64,000 bases of DNA from Blepharisma japonicum (lineage: Eukaryota > Ciliophora > Heterotrichea > Heterotrichida > Blepharismidae), in contig CATKHK010000018.1 of the NCBI GenBank assembly GCA_949751835.1, forward strand, positions 476,840 through 540,839. The letters are read 5' to 3'. The translations under genes were made by a program, and so were the position numbers. The notes below the pieces were generated by a model. It saw only the letters and a program-made list of their open reading frames with translations, was not told the DNA's origin and did no database searches. The stretch's first letter is position 1, and every line of letters starts with the position of its first letter. Shown here one piece after another: positions 55,178 through 64,000 of the stretch.

Positions 55178-57409
55178 ATGCTATATCAATGCTTCGAACA
55201 GAGTTGCGAGCTCGAAGTACAATATGTATGTCAATGCTTATCTGTTGATACCTATTCTTGTGAATTCCATCTTGCAGCTCATCTTAAGCTACCCGATAGA
55301 ACTCATTCCTTTGACTCTATTCTTGTTGAGTCTCCAGAAGGAACTAAAGATGCAATTCTTACCTTTCTTAAGAAAGAAAAGTCTAGGATAAATAAACTGA
55401 AGGAGATATTATCGACTTTATTTAGGCCAAATATTTGCAATTCAAGAAAGTGTGTTGAAGAAGCCTTAAGCAAACTGGATTCTGATTTAGAAAAAATCAA
55501 AAGCTTAATTGAAAAGATATCTCAAACTCCAAAACAAGAGCAAGAACAATATTATAGTCTAAGAACCGACACTGATATTGATGGAGATACAGCTCCAGAG
55601 CTCTCAGAAACATTTAATAGTGATAAGCTTTGAAGACATTGTAAGTTGGGAACAAAAAAATGTCTAATCTTAAACAGACCTAATAATACACAATTAGAAC
55701 AAGAGTTTAGAAGAGCTTGCCTCCAATATGAAAGCCAGGTTCAAGGCTCTAAGTTATCAGTCAGCCAAGCTTTTCAAGATCATACTGATGTTTACCATCA
55801 GATCACATCTCTCTATCTTATAGGTCAAAAAGATAAAAAGACTAATTTGTTCATATATGACACTGAAAGTGGAACAGAGCAAGCAAAAACACTGAAAATT
55901 CATTGAGAATGAGAATGACCGAGTACATCCCTTGTCCAACTTCCAATTGGTGAGCTTTTTTGTATAACTGAAAGCACGCAAGCCTATATAATTGATAGAA
56001 ATTACGAAGTTCGAGTGCTCTCATCTGAAATGGGCGTTAGATTCAAAACAGCTATTCATTTCAAAGGATCTGCTTATTGCTTTGGATCTCAAATATATAC
56101 TGGCATTCCCCAATCTATTAGATTCGATCTAGACAAGAATCACTGGTTTGCATTAACTTCTATGCCTCAACATCACGATTGCATGCACCATAGTGTAATT
56201 TTTAATGAAAAGATTTTGATTTGTGCGAATAAAAGTAAAAATCTTTTGCTGTATTCCATAGATATCGACTCTTTTACAACAGTTCCTTATGATTTTGATG
56301 TGATATCAGGAAAAATACTAATAAATGAAGTAGAGAGAGTGTATTTGATTGAATGCCCTGGGTTTATTTATGAAAGTGAAGTTTTAGATGTTTATAATTG
56401 ACAGAAAACTGCAGAATCAATAATTAATCAAAATCTTGATCAAGTTTATTGCTCATATATTAAAGGAGAAATTTATATCTCAACTATGGATGAGTTTTAT
56501 AATAGGGAATACTATAGGTTTGATCTGGATCAAAAAACTCTTACTGAAGTTGCTTATTATAGTAGCCATATAGCTTTTAAAAGCACAAATAGCAAGCTAG
56601 AAGCAATAGGGTGCCATAGTGAAACCTTCAAGCTATATTCCGAACATGTGGAGGGATATTTTAAAAAAGGACATACCCTTTGGGATTTGGGCAGAAAAAT
56701 TGGAGCAATAGAATACTGTAATGATAGACTCAGACTCAATCCTAACGATTATCGTACCTATTCCATTAAATTAAATGCTCTTGATGATATAGGGATGAAA
56801 AATGAAGTAATCGAGTGCTATAATGAAATAATCAATCTCAATCCCAGCTACCCTTATGCTCACTATAATAAAGGAGTTTTTCTCATGGATTTAGGAAGAA
56901 GCCATGAAGCAATGGAGTGCCTTAATAAAGCAATCGAACTAAGTCCAAATAACTTTAAATTTTTCTGCTATCGCGCTTATATACTTAATGATTTAGGCAA
57001 AGAGAAAGAAGCACTCGAGAATTTTAATAGAGTGCATGATTGGGTACAGGAAATGAGAATGAGTGAAGAAATAAGTGGAATTCATAGCCTAGAAGCATGA
57101 CAAGATAGAATTGAATTGGCCCGAAAACTTTGTGAATTGCAGAGAAGTACTGCCAACTTTAAAAAAGAAATCCATTGGCTCAAAAGCGTATTTTCAGAAA
57201 ATTCTAGAATGCTCAAGGAGATTGAGGAAAAAGAGGCAATGGTTAAAGTGCAGCATTCACAGTTACTTAAAAGAGCTGTTGAATGTCTGTCAACTAGGTG
57301 CAACCGAACCGAATTAATACATCAAATAGAAGAAGATGTGGAGCTTCAAAAATCAATAATTATTACATTTTCACAGCTAAGGGCAGATTCTTCTAATTCA
57401 AAAGTTTAA
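55178..57409 (+). CDS. C/H-signature Kelch-TPR-coiled-coil protein (member M)
   Basis: A 743-residue protein open through TGA codons at KLWRHC, IHWEWEWP, YNWQKT and EAWQDR. Zinc signature complete (CFEQSCELEVQYVCQC, then CEFHLAAH). The Kelch part has AIHFKGSAYCFGSQ, RFDLDKNHWFALTSM (TGG here, where J and L have TGA) and VIFNEKILICANKS. The TPR part has EVIECYNEIINLNP and LGRSHEAMECLNKAIELSP. A coiled-coil tail follows. The mix of TGG and TGA at one aligned Trp is direct support for the code. L and M are tandem neighbours 585 bp apart. Confidence 0.86.
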
Positions 57410-58289
57410 ATAAGAATAATTCATTTAACCTAAAAATACAATTTATGCACATAAACTCTCTTCGGTTACAATGCGAAATTCAATTTTAGAGGGAAGAAAC
57501 TCACTATGGATTCTTAGTTATCTGAGTAGTTATCATCACTATCGTAATACTTTGATTATATCAGTTCTTATTTTCATAAATAAATCTATTTTTTTTACAT
57601 TTTATCTTTAATTATAACAAATTTGCAAGGAAAACAAAGTGGCGCTTTGACGCCAAAGAAGGAGGGAATTATATTGATGCTTTATTTCGTGCAAAGATTG
57701 CATGGGTACGTGGCAATTTCTCAAATGTGTGTTTGTGTGTTAGTGGTCAGCCTCAGAGGAGCGAGCTGATATTTCATTAACAGATAGTTTTTGTGGATTT
57801 AGTTTAGTATAGAGCAGCTGAAGTTGATTTTTACTTTGATTTTTGCATTTTAGTTTATAATGATAGGTGATGAAGCTGTTTATGGTTGTGCTGTTAAAGA
57901 TGGTGCTGCTGATTGTGGAGCTATTGCAGTTTGTTGTTGTTGCTGTTGATGGTATTGCTGATATCATGATGTTGATTGAGGATGATAATGGTGATACTGA
58001 AGTTGATGTGGAAATAACTGAATGAATTTTTAATTTTAAAAGGAGAAGTGCAGCAATTGTGCATGATAAAGATAAAAAAATTGACATCTAAAATAGCATA
58101 GCATCTTCAAGAATTTCCTGGTGTTCGCGGACAGAGCTAATTGAATGGCGAAAAAGAATTTCATTAGGCCTAAAAACATTGCTCTTATGATCCCATTCAT
58201 CCTAACTAACTATAATAAAAACGAGCTCAAGCAAAATAAATACTTTATTATTATAAGATTTTGAAATAAGTCTAAAATATTAGCTTAGC
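57410..58289. other. Intergenic stretch with GC palindrome and GT-rich DNA
   Basis: After the L/M-type 3' flank comes a GC hairpin at 57641-57654 (GGCG CTTTGA CGCC) and then about 400 bases that are GT-rich on the plus strand, with GTTGTTGTTGCTG-type runs near 57925-57960. Open frames exist on both strands (for example a 73-codon one on plus from about 57863) but look like by-products of the simple sequence. At about 58135-58175 lies an inverted copy of the GCC..ATTCTTTTTCGCCATTC segment found at about 47897 and 51810. Confidence 0.4.
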
Positions 58290-58640
58290 TAAGCATAGCA
58301 TTTTCTCTTCTGTCTAACTCATCTTGAGCATTTCCTTTATTTGCATAATAAAGTGCTTTATCTGGATCAATTAAAAATGCTTAGTTGTAATATTTTATGT
58401 CTTTTTCATATCTCTTTTCATCATAAAAAATATATTCTGTGTCATTGTATGCATCAGTCATATTTAGTTCGATTTTAATTGTATCGCTATAATATTTTAT
58501 TGCTTCTTCATATCTCTTTTCATGTTGGAAGATGTCTCCTATGTCATCATATGAATTATCTTTATTTAGATTAGTTCGGATAGTCTCTTCAAAGGATTCA
58601 ATAGCTTCTTTAGAGCATTCCATAGCTTCTTGAATTCTAT
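58290..58640 (-). pseudogene. TPR fragment, head-to-head with member O
   Basis: Minus-strand TPR sequence (RIQEAMECSKEAIESFEETI, IFQHEKRYEEAIKYYSDTI, IFYDEKRYEKDIKYYN) ending in a TAA at 58381 with further decayed TPR beyond it. It starts about 30 bp from the plus-strand ATG of the broken member O. The arrangement mirrors the minus-strand TPR-like frames before J, L and M. Confidence 0.7.
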
Positions 58641-58670
58641 CGAGCTCTGTAATTGTTTCTTAATATAACT

Positions 58671-59945
58671 ATGTTACATCAATGCTTCAAACAGGGCTGT
58701 GAGCTCGAAGTACAATGTGTATACAAATGCTTGTCTGTTGATACTTATTCTTGTGAATACCATCTTGCTGATCATCTTAAGCTGCCCAACAGAACTCATT
58801 TCTTTAATTATATTCTTGTCGAACCTCCAGAAGGAACTAAAGATACAATTCTTGACTTTCTTGAAAAACAAAAGTCTAGGATAAAGAAACTGAAAGAGAT
58901 AGTCTCGACTTCTTATTAGACCAAATCTTTATAATTCAAGATAGTGTTCCAGAAGCCTTAATCAAACTGGATTCTGATTTAGAAAAAATCAAAAGCTTAA
59001 TTGAAAAGATATCTCAGACTCCAAAAGAACAAAATCCATATTATAGTCTAAGGGCTGGCACTGATATCGATAGAGTAAGTAATCTGGATACAGAGTTCTC
59101 AGAAGAAATAGTAGTTTTAAGCTTTGAAGATTGTGCGAGTTGATAACAGGAAAATATCTCATCTTAAAGGGACCTAATAATGCTCAAGTAGAGCAAGGGT
59201 TCAGAAGATGTTGCCTCCAGTATGAAACCAGAGTCAAGCCTCAAAGTTATCAGTCAACCAAGCTTTTCAAGATTTGCTGATGTTTACCATCATATTACAT
59301 CTCTCTATTTTATTGATCAAAAAGATGTCACAACTAATCTGCTTGTAATGTTTTTGAGAGAGGATGTAGTAGGTACATATGCCATAGTATGATTTTTAAG
59401 AAGAAGATTTTGATTTCTGGAGATCGAAATCAACACCTTTTGTTGCACTCAGTTGATATCGACTCTTTTATGAAAGCATCTTATGATTTTGCAGTGGAAT
59501 CAAGAAAGATTCTGATAATTGAAGCAGAGAGACTGTATTTGATTGAATGCCCTGGATTTATTTATGAAAGCGAAACTTGAGACGCTTATTATTGACAACA
59601 AATTGCAAGGTCAATTGTTCATCAATCTCCTGATCAACTTTATTGCTCATATAAAAAAGGAGGAATTTATATCTCAACCATTTATAGGCATATAAGGAAT
59701 ACTATAAGTTGGATCTTGATTTGAAAACCCTTACTGAAGTTGCTTATTATAATGAGCATATAGCTATTAGAGGAACAAATAATAAGCTAGAGGCTATAAA
59801 GGCTACAGTCAAGCCTTCAAGCTACTTTCTGATCATGCGGAAGGATACATTCTACAAGATTTGGGTGAAAAACTTGATTTAATTGAGCAACTTAACGAAA
59901 AAATCAAACTTAATCCCTGAAAGGCTGAATTCTACTATTATAAAG
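58671..59945 (+). pseudogene. Broken C/H-signature Kelch-TPR gene (member O)
   Basis: Begins with an ATG and a recognisable N terminus, but the third signature Cys has become Tyr (VQCVYKC). A one-base loss near 58910 brings a TAG. Several later frameshifts, a deletion in the Kelch part near 59350 and decay of the TPR part follow. Fragments such as LLLHSVDIDSFMKASYDF and LIECPGFIYESE are still readable. Dead for longer than members B or I. Confidence 0.82.
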
Positions 59946-59958
59946 GAAATACTCTTGA

Positions 59959-61197
59959 TTACTTACTTGATTTTATTTTAATGTTTTTTAAACGAAATTC
60001 AATATATTTTTTTCTTGAGTAGGTGACTGTACCAAAATGATATTCACTGCATCCAATATATATTACTTCTTTTCTATACAAACAATAAACTTGCTGAGAA
60101 ATAATTCTATAATTTGAATTTCCTATGCTTTTTCAAACAAACTCGTCTCCAATTTCGCTTTCATATATTTCTTTCAATCCTTCACATCTGATCAAATAAA
60201 GTCTCTCTCCTGCGTTAATAAGAATCTTACGGTCCTCTACAAATTCATAAGGAATTTCTGAGAAAGAGTTAATATCAACTGAGTATAATAAAATATTTCT
60301 ACTTCTTCCAGCAATCAAAATATTTCCATTATATGCTACACTTTTACAATTAGCATCTGCTCATAGTATTGGAGGTAATTTAATTCATCTATTTCTGTTC
60401 AAATCAAATCTACTAGATAGAGTTGAATAATTTTGAATAAACCCTCCAAAGCAATAAACATTTCCATTGAAGTAGATAGCTGATGAGAAGCCACAAGGTG
60501 TTCCAAATGGCAATTTTTGTACTCTATAATCGCTATCAATTATTAAGGCAACTCCAGAGTGGCTAAAATTGCCAAAACAGAATAGCTCCCCATTTGGAAG
60601 TTGAGCAATGCATGTGCCTTGATCTAAAACTGCTGGAGTTTTCAATGTCTTCTTCTCTTCTTTTTTACTTTCAATATCATAAATTAGCAATTCAGTTTTA
60701 TTGGTTTTGGTATCTACAAGGAAAAGAGATTTAAAATGTTTGCTAGTGTCATCGAATTCTTTACAAGTTTGGCGGATTGGTATATTAAGAGCAGATCGCT
60801 GAGTATAAGTAATTTTTGTTTCAGCTATTTTTTTATTTGGATTTTCCATAGTTTGATTCAGCTGGTGATTAAGCTCCATATCCAGCTTTCTTCTTTTTCT
60901 AATATTTTTTTTATTGCTATCATTTTGGCTGAATGAAATAGAGGCCTTATCTCTTAATTTCTCTTTCTTAGGTTTTTCTTTTTTAAGAGTTCTTTGAATT
61001 GCACCTTTAGCTTCTTCACAAGACTCAGCTAAAATGGACTCAAAGCTATGAGCTCTATTTCTCAATCTAAGATGTTTTCTGAAATGAAAATCACAGGAGT
61101 ATGTTATAGGAGAGGAGCATTTACATAAATACTGAACGTCATGTTCGCAGCTAGGTTGAAAGCATTTATTAATAAAAAGAGCTCAAGTAATCGCATT
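59959..61197 (-). pseudogene. C/H-signature Kelch gene without a start codon (member P)
   Basis: An uninterrupted frame of about 412 codons with TGA as Trp. The zinc signature is complete (NKCFQPSCEHDVQYLCKC, then CDFHFRKH), followed by a basic helical part and a Kelch-like part (CIAQLPNGELFCFGNFS, SSAIYFNGNVYCFGGF, RFDLNRNRWIKLPP, NILIAGRSRNILLYS) and no TPR. In the expected position the codon is not ATG, the only nearby ATG (61194-61196) is out of frame, and an in-frame TAA lies just upstream (61198-61200). No 15-nt intron that would repair this is visible. Either the start was lost recently or a non-AUG start is used. It resembles member A at 31379 more than J, L or M. Confidence 0.6.
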
Positions 61198-61207
61198 TTA
61201 TTATTGA

Positions 61208-62491
61208 TTAGACTTCATTTTCTATAATAGCAGCTTCGTTTAAGCACTCTTGGGCTTCTTCTATTCTGCCTAACTCTTTAAGAGCTTTTACTTTTTGTTC
61301 ATAATAAAATGCGAATTTTGGGCTTGCTCTAATTGCATCGTTGTAATATTTTAGCGCTTCTTCATATCTCTTTTCATCATAGAAGATATTTCCTATGCCA
61401 TTTGCTGCAGCAGAATTGTTTGGATAAATTCTGATAGCTTCTATGAAGCATTCCACAGCTTCTTCTTTTCTGCCTAAGCTATCTAGAGCATTTCCTTTAG
61501 AGAGATAGTAGTTATTATTATTATTTGGATCGGCTCTAATTGCGCTATTATAATATTCTAGTGCCTCTTCATATCTCTTTTTATTAAAGAAGAAATTTCC
61601 TATGCATTCATATGCAGATGCACAATTTGGATTAATTCTAATAGCTTCTTTATAACATTCTATTGCTTCTTCATATCTTTTTAGTGGAGATAGAGAATAT
61701 CCTTTATTCATATAATATTTATCATTGTTTGCATTGATTTTAATTGCATGGTTATAATATTTTATTGCTTCTTCATATCTCTTTTCTTTATAAAAGATAT
61801 ATCCTATGCCATTGTATGCTTTATCATCATTTGGATCATTTCTAATAGCTTCTTTATATTTGTTTAATGCTGCCTTTATATTTGTTTTTTCGTTTTCAAA
61901 GTTCATATGATCTTCAAGAGTGTTCTCCAATTCAAACTGCATTTCAAGAGAAGCAACATTGAACTTTTCTTTGTTAAAACTCTTGATAATTGCATCAATT
62001 TGTCTTCCAATATCGCAGAATAACTCAATATTATTTGATTTTGCTGTAAAAATTGCTTTAGCTTTTTCAAAAGCCTCATTAGACTGCAAAGCTAGCAAAT
62101 CTAAAGTTGTATCTTCCTCTGATCTTGATAGCTTTTTTGTTTGCCAGATCTTTTCGGTATAATAGCTAATTTTTGTAGAATCTGAATCGATTTCTTTTAA
62201 AACTTGTTGAAAAATACTTTGATAACTACAAAGAGTTTGAGAAAAGGAAGCAATTAGATTTGCTTTTATTCCCTCGATTTTTGACTTTTCTTCTGCGAGA
62301 AGGCCAAGGATTGCTTCTTTTGTCCCTTCAACAGGCTCTATAAAAATTGAGCTGAGACTATGAGGCTTGTCGCTAGATTTGCAGTGCTTCATTAAGTGCT
62401 TTTCGCAAGAATAAGTCTCAGGAGAAGTGCAGTTGCATGAAACTTCAACCTCACTGTCGCAGTTTAGCTCATAGCATCTTATGGTGAGCAT
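61208..62491 (-). CDS. C/H-signature TPR protein without Kelch part (member Q)
   Basis: A 427-residue protein with no TGA. Zinc signature at C6, C11, C19, C21, C29, H32, H36, H44. A helical linker (about 50-200) is followed by five to six clean TPR units (AIRNDPNDDKAYNGIGYIFY, KRYEEAIKYYNHAIKIN, KRYEEAIECYKEAIRINP, KRYEEALEYYNSAIRADP, GRKEEAVECFIEAIRIYP, KRYEEALKYYNDAIRASP). The repeats are regular, so a superhelical peptide-binding surface is likely. Its stop lies about 10 bp from the start region of member P. It shows that the zinc module combines freely with TPR or Kelch. Confidence 0.88.
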   Translation of the reverse strand: MLTIRCYELNCDSEVEVSCNCTSPETYSCEKHLMKHCKSSDKPHSLSSIFIEPVEGTKEAILGLLAEEKSKIEGIKANLIASFSQTLCSYQSIFQQVLKEIDSDSTKISYYTEKIWQTKKLSRSEEDTTLDLLALQSNEAFEKAKAIFTAKSNNIELFCDIGRQIDAIIKSFNKEKFNVASLEMQFELENTLEDHMNFENEKTNIKAALNKYKEAIRNDPNDDKAYNGIGYIFYKEKRYEEAIKYYNHAIKINANNDKYYMNKGYSLSPLKRYEEAIECYKEAIRINPNCASAYECIGNFFFNKKRYEEALEYYNSAIRADPNNNNNYYLSKGNALDSLGRKEEAVECFIEAIRIYPNNSAAANGIGNIFYDEKRYEEALKYYNDAIRASPKFAFYYEQKVKALKELGRIEEAQECLNEAAIIENEV

Positions 62492-62621
62492 ATTTTACAA
62501 TTTATAATCTCGTCAATTTATACTCCTAATATGTTTTAATATATTTTATCATTAAAGCTGATTTATGACTTCAAAGTGGGAATTTAGATTTCTGGCTAAT
62601 TATTCTGTATGAGTAAATATA

Positions 62622-64000
62622 ATGCGTCAATGCTTCAAGCAGGTTTGCGAACTCGAAGTACAATGTGTATGCCAATGTTTGTCTGTTGATACTTATTGTT
62701 GTGAATTCCATCTTGCAGCTCATCTTAAGCTACCCAACAGAACTCATTCCTTTGATTCTATTCTTGTAGAGCCTCTGGAAGGGAATAAAGATGAAATTCT
62801 TGGCCTTCTTGAAAAAGACAGGTCTAAGATAAAAAATCTGAAGGAGATAGTCTCTTTTATACTAAATCTTTATAATTCAAGGAATACTATTGAAGAAGCC
62901 TTAAGAAGACTGGATTCTGGTTTAGAAAAAATCACCAGCTTAATTAAAAAGATATCTCAAGCTCCAAAACAAGAGCAAGACAAATATTATAGTCTACAGT
63001 CTTATGCTGATATTGATAGAATAAGAAATACGGATCCAGAGTTCTCAGAAGCAAATAGCAGTCTTAAGTTTTGAACACTTTGCGAATTGAAAACGAAAAA
63101 AAGTCCCATCTTAAACGAACCTAATAATGCTCAAGCAGAACAAGAGTTCAGGAGAGCTTGCCTCCAGTATGAAAGCCAGATTCAAGGCTCTAAGTTATCA
63201 GACAGTCAAGTCTTTCAAGATTATGCTGATGCTTACCATCAGATCACATCTCTCTATCTTATTGGTGAAAAATCTAAAAGAGCTAATTTATTCATATATG
63301 ACGCTGAAAATGAAATAGAGCAAGCAAAAGCATTGAAAACTCCTTGAAACTTTAATCCAAAGGACATAATGATTGTCCAACTTCCAAGTGGTGATCATTT
63401 TTGCATATCTCATGAAAGGCAAAGCTATATAATTGATAGAAATTATGGAATTCGAGCTCTCTCAATTGAAATTGATTTTAAAATTAAAACAGCTATCCAT
63501 TTCAAAGGATCTATTTATTGTTTTGGAGACTGTTTTCCCCGATCCATTAGATTCGATCTGGATAAAAATGACTGATTTAAATTAGCTCTAATGTTTCAGA
63601 ATGCATCGCAGGTGCAAAAGTGTAATTTTTAACGAGAAGATTTTGATTTCTGGGTGAGCGCATAAAAAACTTTTACTGTATTCAATTGATATTGATTCAT
63701 TTACAAAGGTTTCTTATTATTTTGCAAATAAATCAACTAAGATTCTGATAAATGAAGCAGAGAGAGCGTATTTAATTGAATGCCCTGAGTTTATTTATGA
63801 AAGCGAAGTTTCTTACTTACATACTTAGTGATTTAGGTAAAAACAAGGAAACGATGGAGAGCTTTAATAATGTAATCAAACTCAAGCCAAATGAATTTAA
63901 ATATTTCTGCTATCGTGCACATATACTCAATGATTTAGGCCAAGAAACAGAAGCTCTCAAGAATTTTAATAGAGCATATGATTTGATACAGGAAATGCAA
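62622..64000 (+). pseudogene. C/H-signature Kelch-TPR gene with frameshift (member R, runs off the window)
   Basis: The first 330 or so codons are open through TGA codons (KFWTLCELK, TPWNFN, NDWFKL). The signature residues are present (CFKQVCELEVQCVCQC, then CEFHLAAH). In the Kelch part a frameshift near 63610 leads to TAA at 63630-63632, while the Kelch text goes on in the next frame to about 63810 (ILINEAERAYLIECPE). There the sequence jumps to the late TPR region (YRAHILNDLGQETEALKNFNRAYD), so a piece is missing. Two lesions; 3' end outside the window. Confidence 0.75.

Noticed and set aside
57740-58087. 115-codon minus frame and 73-codon plus frame in GT-rich DNA
   Set aside because: Both follow from simple GTT/CTG-type sequence; the Ser/Thr/Ile and Val/Leu runs show no conserved motif. 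Not called as genes.
1-64000. Bacterial or viral origin of the window
   Set aside because: 15-nt spliceosomal introns, eukaryotic genes (RB, TTLL, CCDC146, Rab, PEX14, VDAC) and nuclear code usage exclude it. No viral genes seen.
31379-64000. CRISPR-like or short regular repeat arrays
   Set aside because: The repetition comes from duplicated genes and TPR units. No short regularly spaced repeats with unique spacers are present.
1-64000. Telomere or chromosome end
   Set aside because: I looked for CCCTAA-type tracts and found none in tandem.

Overview
The window looks like macronuclear DNA from a heterotrich ciliate of the Blepharisma type. Three things in the sequence say so. (1) TGA is read as tryptophan throughout, while TAA and TAG end the genes; for example the gene at 48407-50623 stays open through eight in-frame TGA codons. 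(2) Ten introns are visible and every one is exactly 15 nt, begins GTA and ends AG. (3) The DNA is AT-rich and the genes are packed tightly, with some stop-to-stop distances below 20 bp. Genus-level assignment is inference from the code plus the intron length.

Region 1 (1-4352): a tandem array of four-pass membrane protein genes, three of them open and one heavily decayed. Region 2 (4543-31000): ordinary single-copy genes. In order these are an AP endonuclease, a GST split by a 521-bp TATA-flanked insertion, a VDAC-like porin, a double inositol-polyphosphate kinase fused to two CDGSH iron-sulfur motifs, a RING/B-box protein, a retinoblastoma-like pocket protein, small unknown genes, a secreted protein, a PEX14-like peroxin, a K+ channel of the EAG/CNBD type, an RBR-like zinc finger/PARP fusion, and a run of cilium-related genes (TTLL ligase, CCDC146/MBO2, an unknown basic protein, a CFAP97/Hemingway-like protein) that ends with a stomatin-like SLP-2.

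Region 3 (31379-64000): a fast-evolving multigene family. Its members share an N-terminal cysteine/histidine signature, C-x4-C-x7-C-x-C-x7-C-x2-H-x3-H-x7-H, followed by various combinations of helical region, Kelch-like propeller, TPR repeats and a C-terminal coiled coil. Six members are open from ATG to stop or nearly so (31379, 37062, 48407, 52337, 55178 and 61208-62491 on the minus strand). One is open but lacks a start codon (59959-61197), and at least eight are broken or fragmentary. Embedded in this region are a tandem duplication of a Rab-like GTPase (each unit also carries a dead second GTPase) and a pentapeptide-repeat/WD40 protein. The family is the best candidate here for an undescribed system: a birth-and-death array with domain shuffling and a zinc signature I cannot place in a named family.

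Many genes that look broken under the standard code are intact once TGA is read as Trp and the 15-nt introns are removed. The calls below use that reading.
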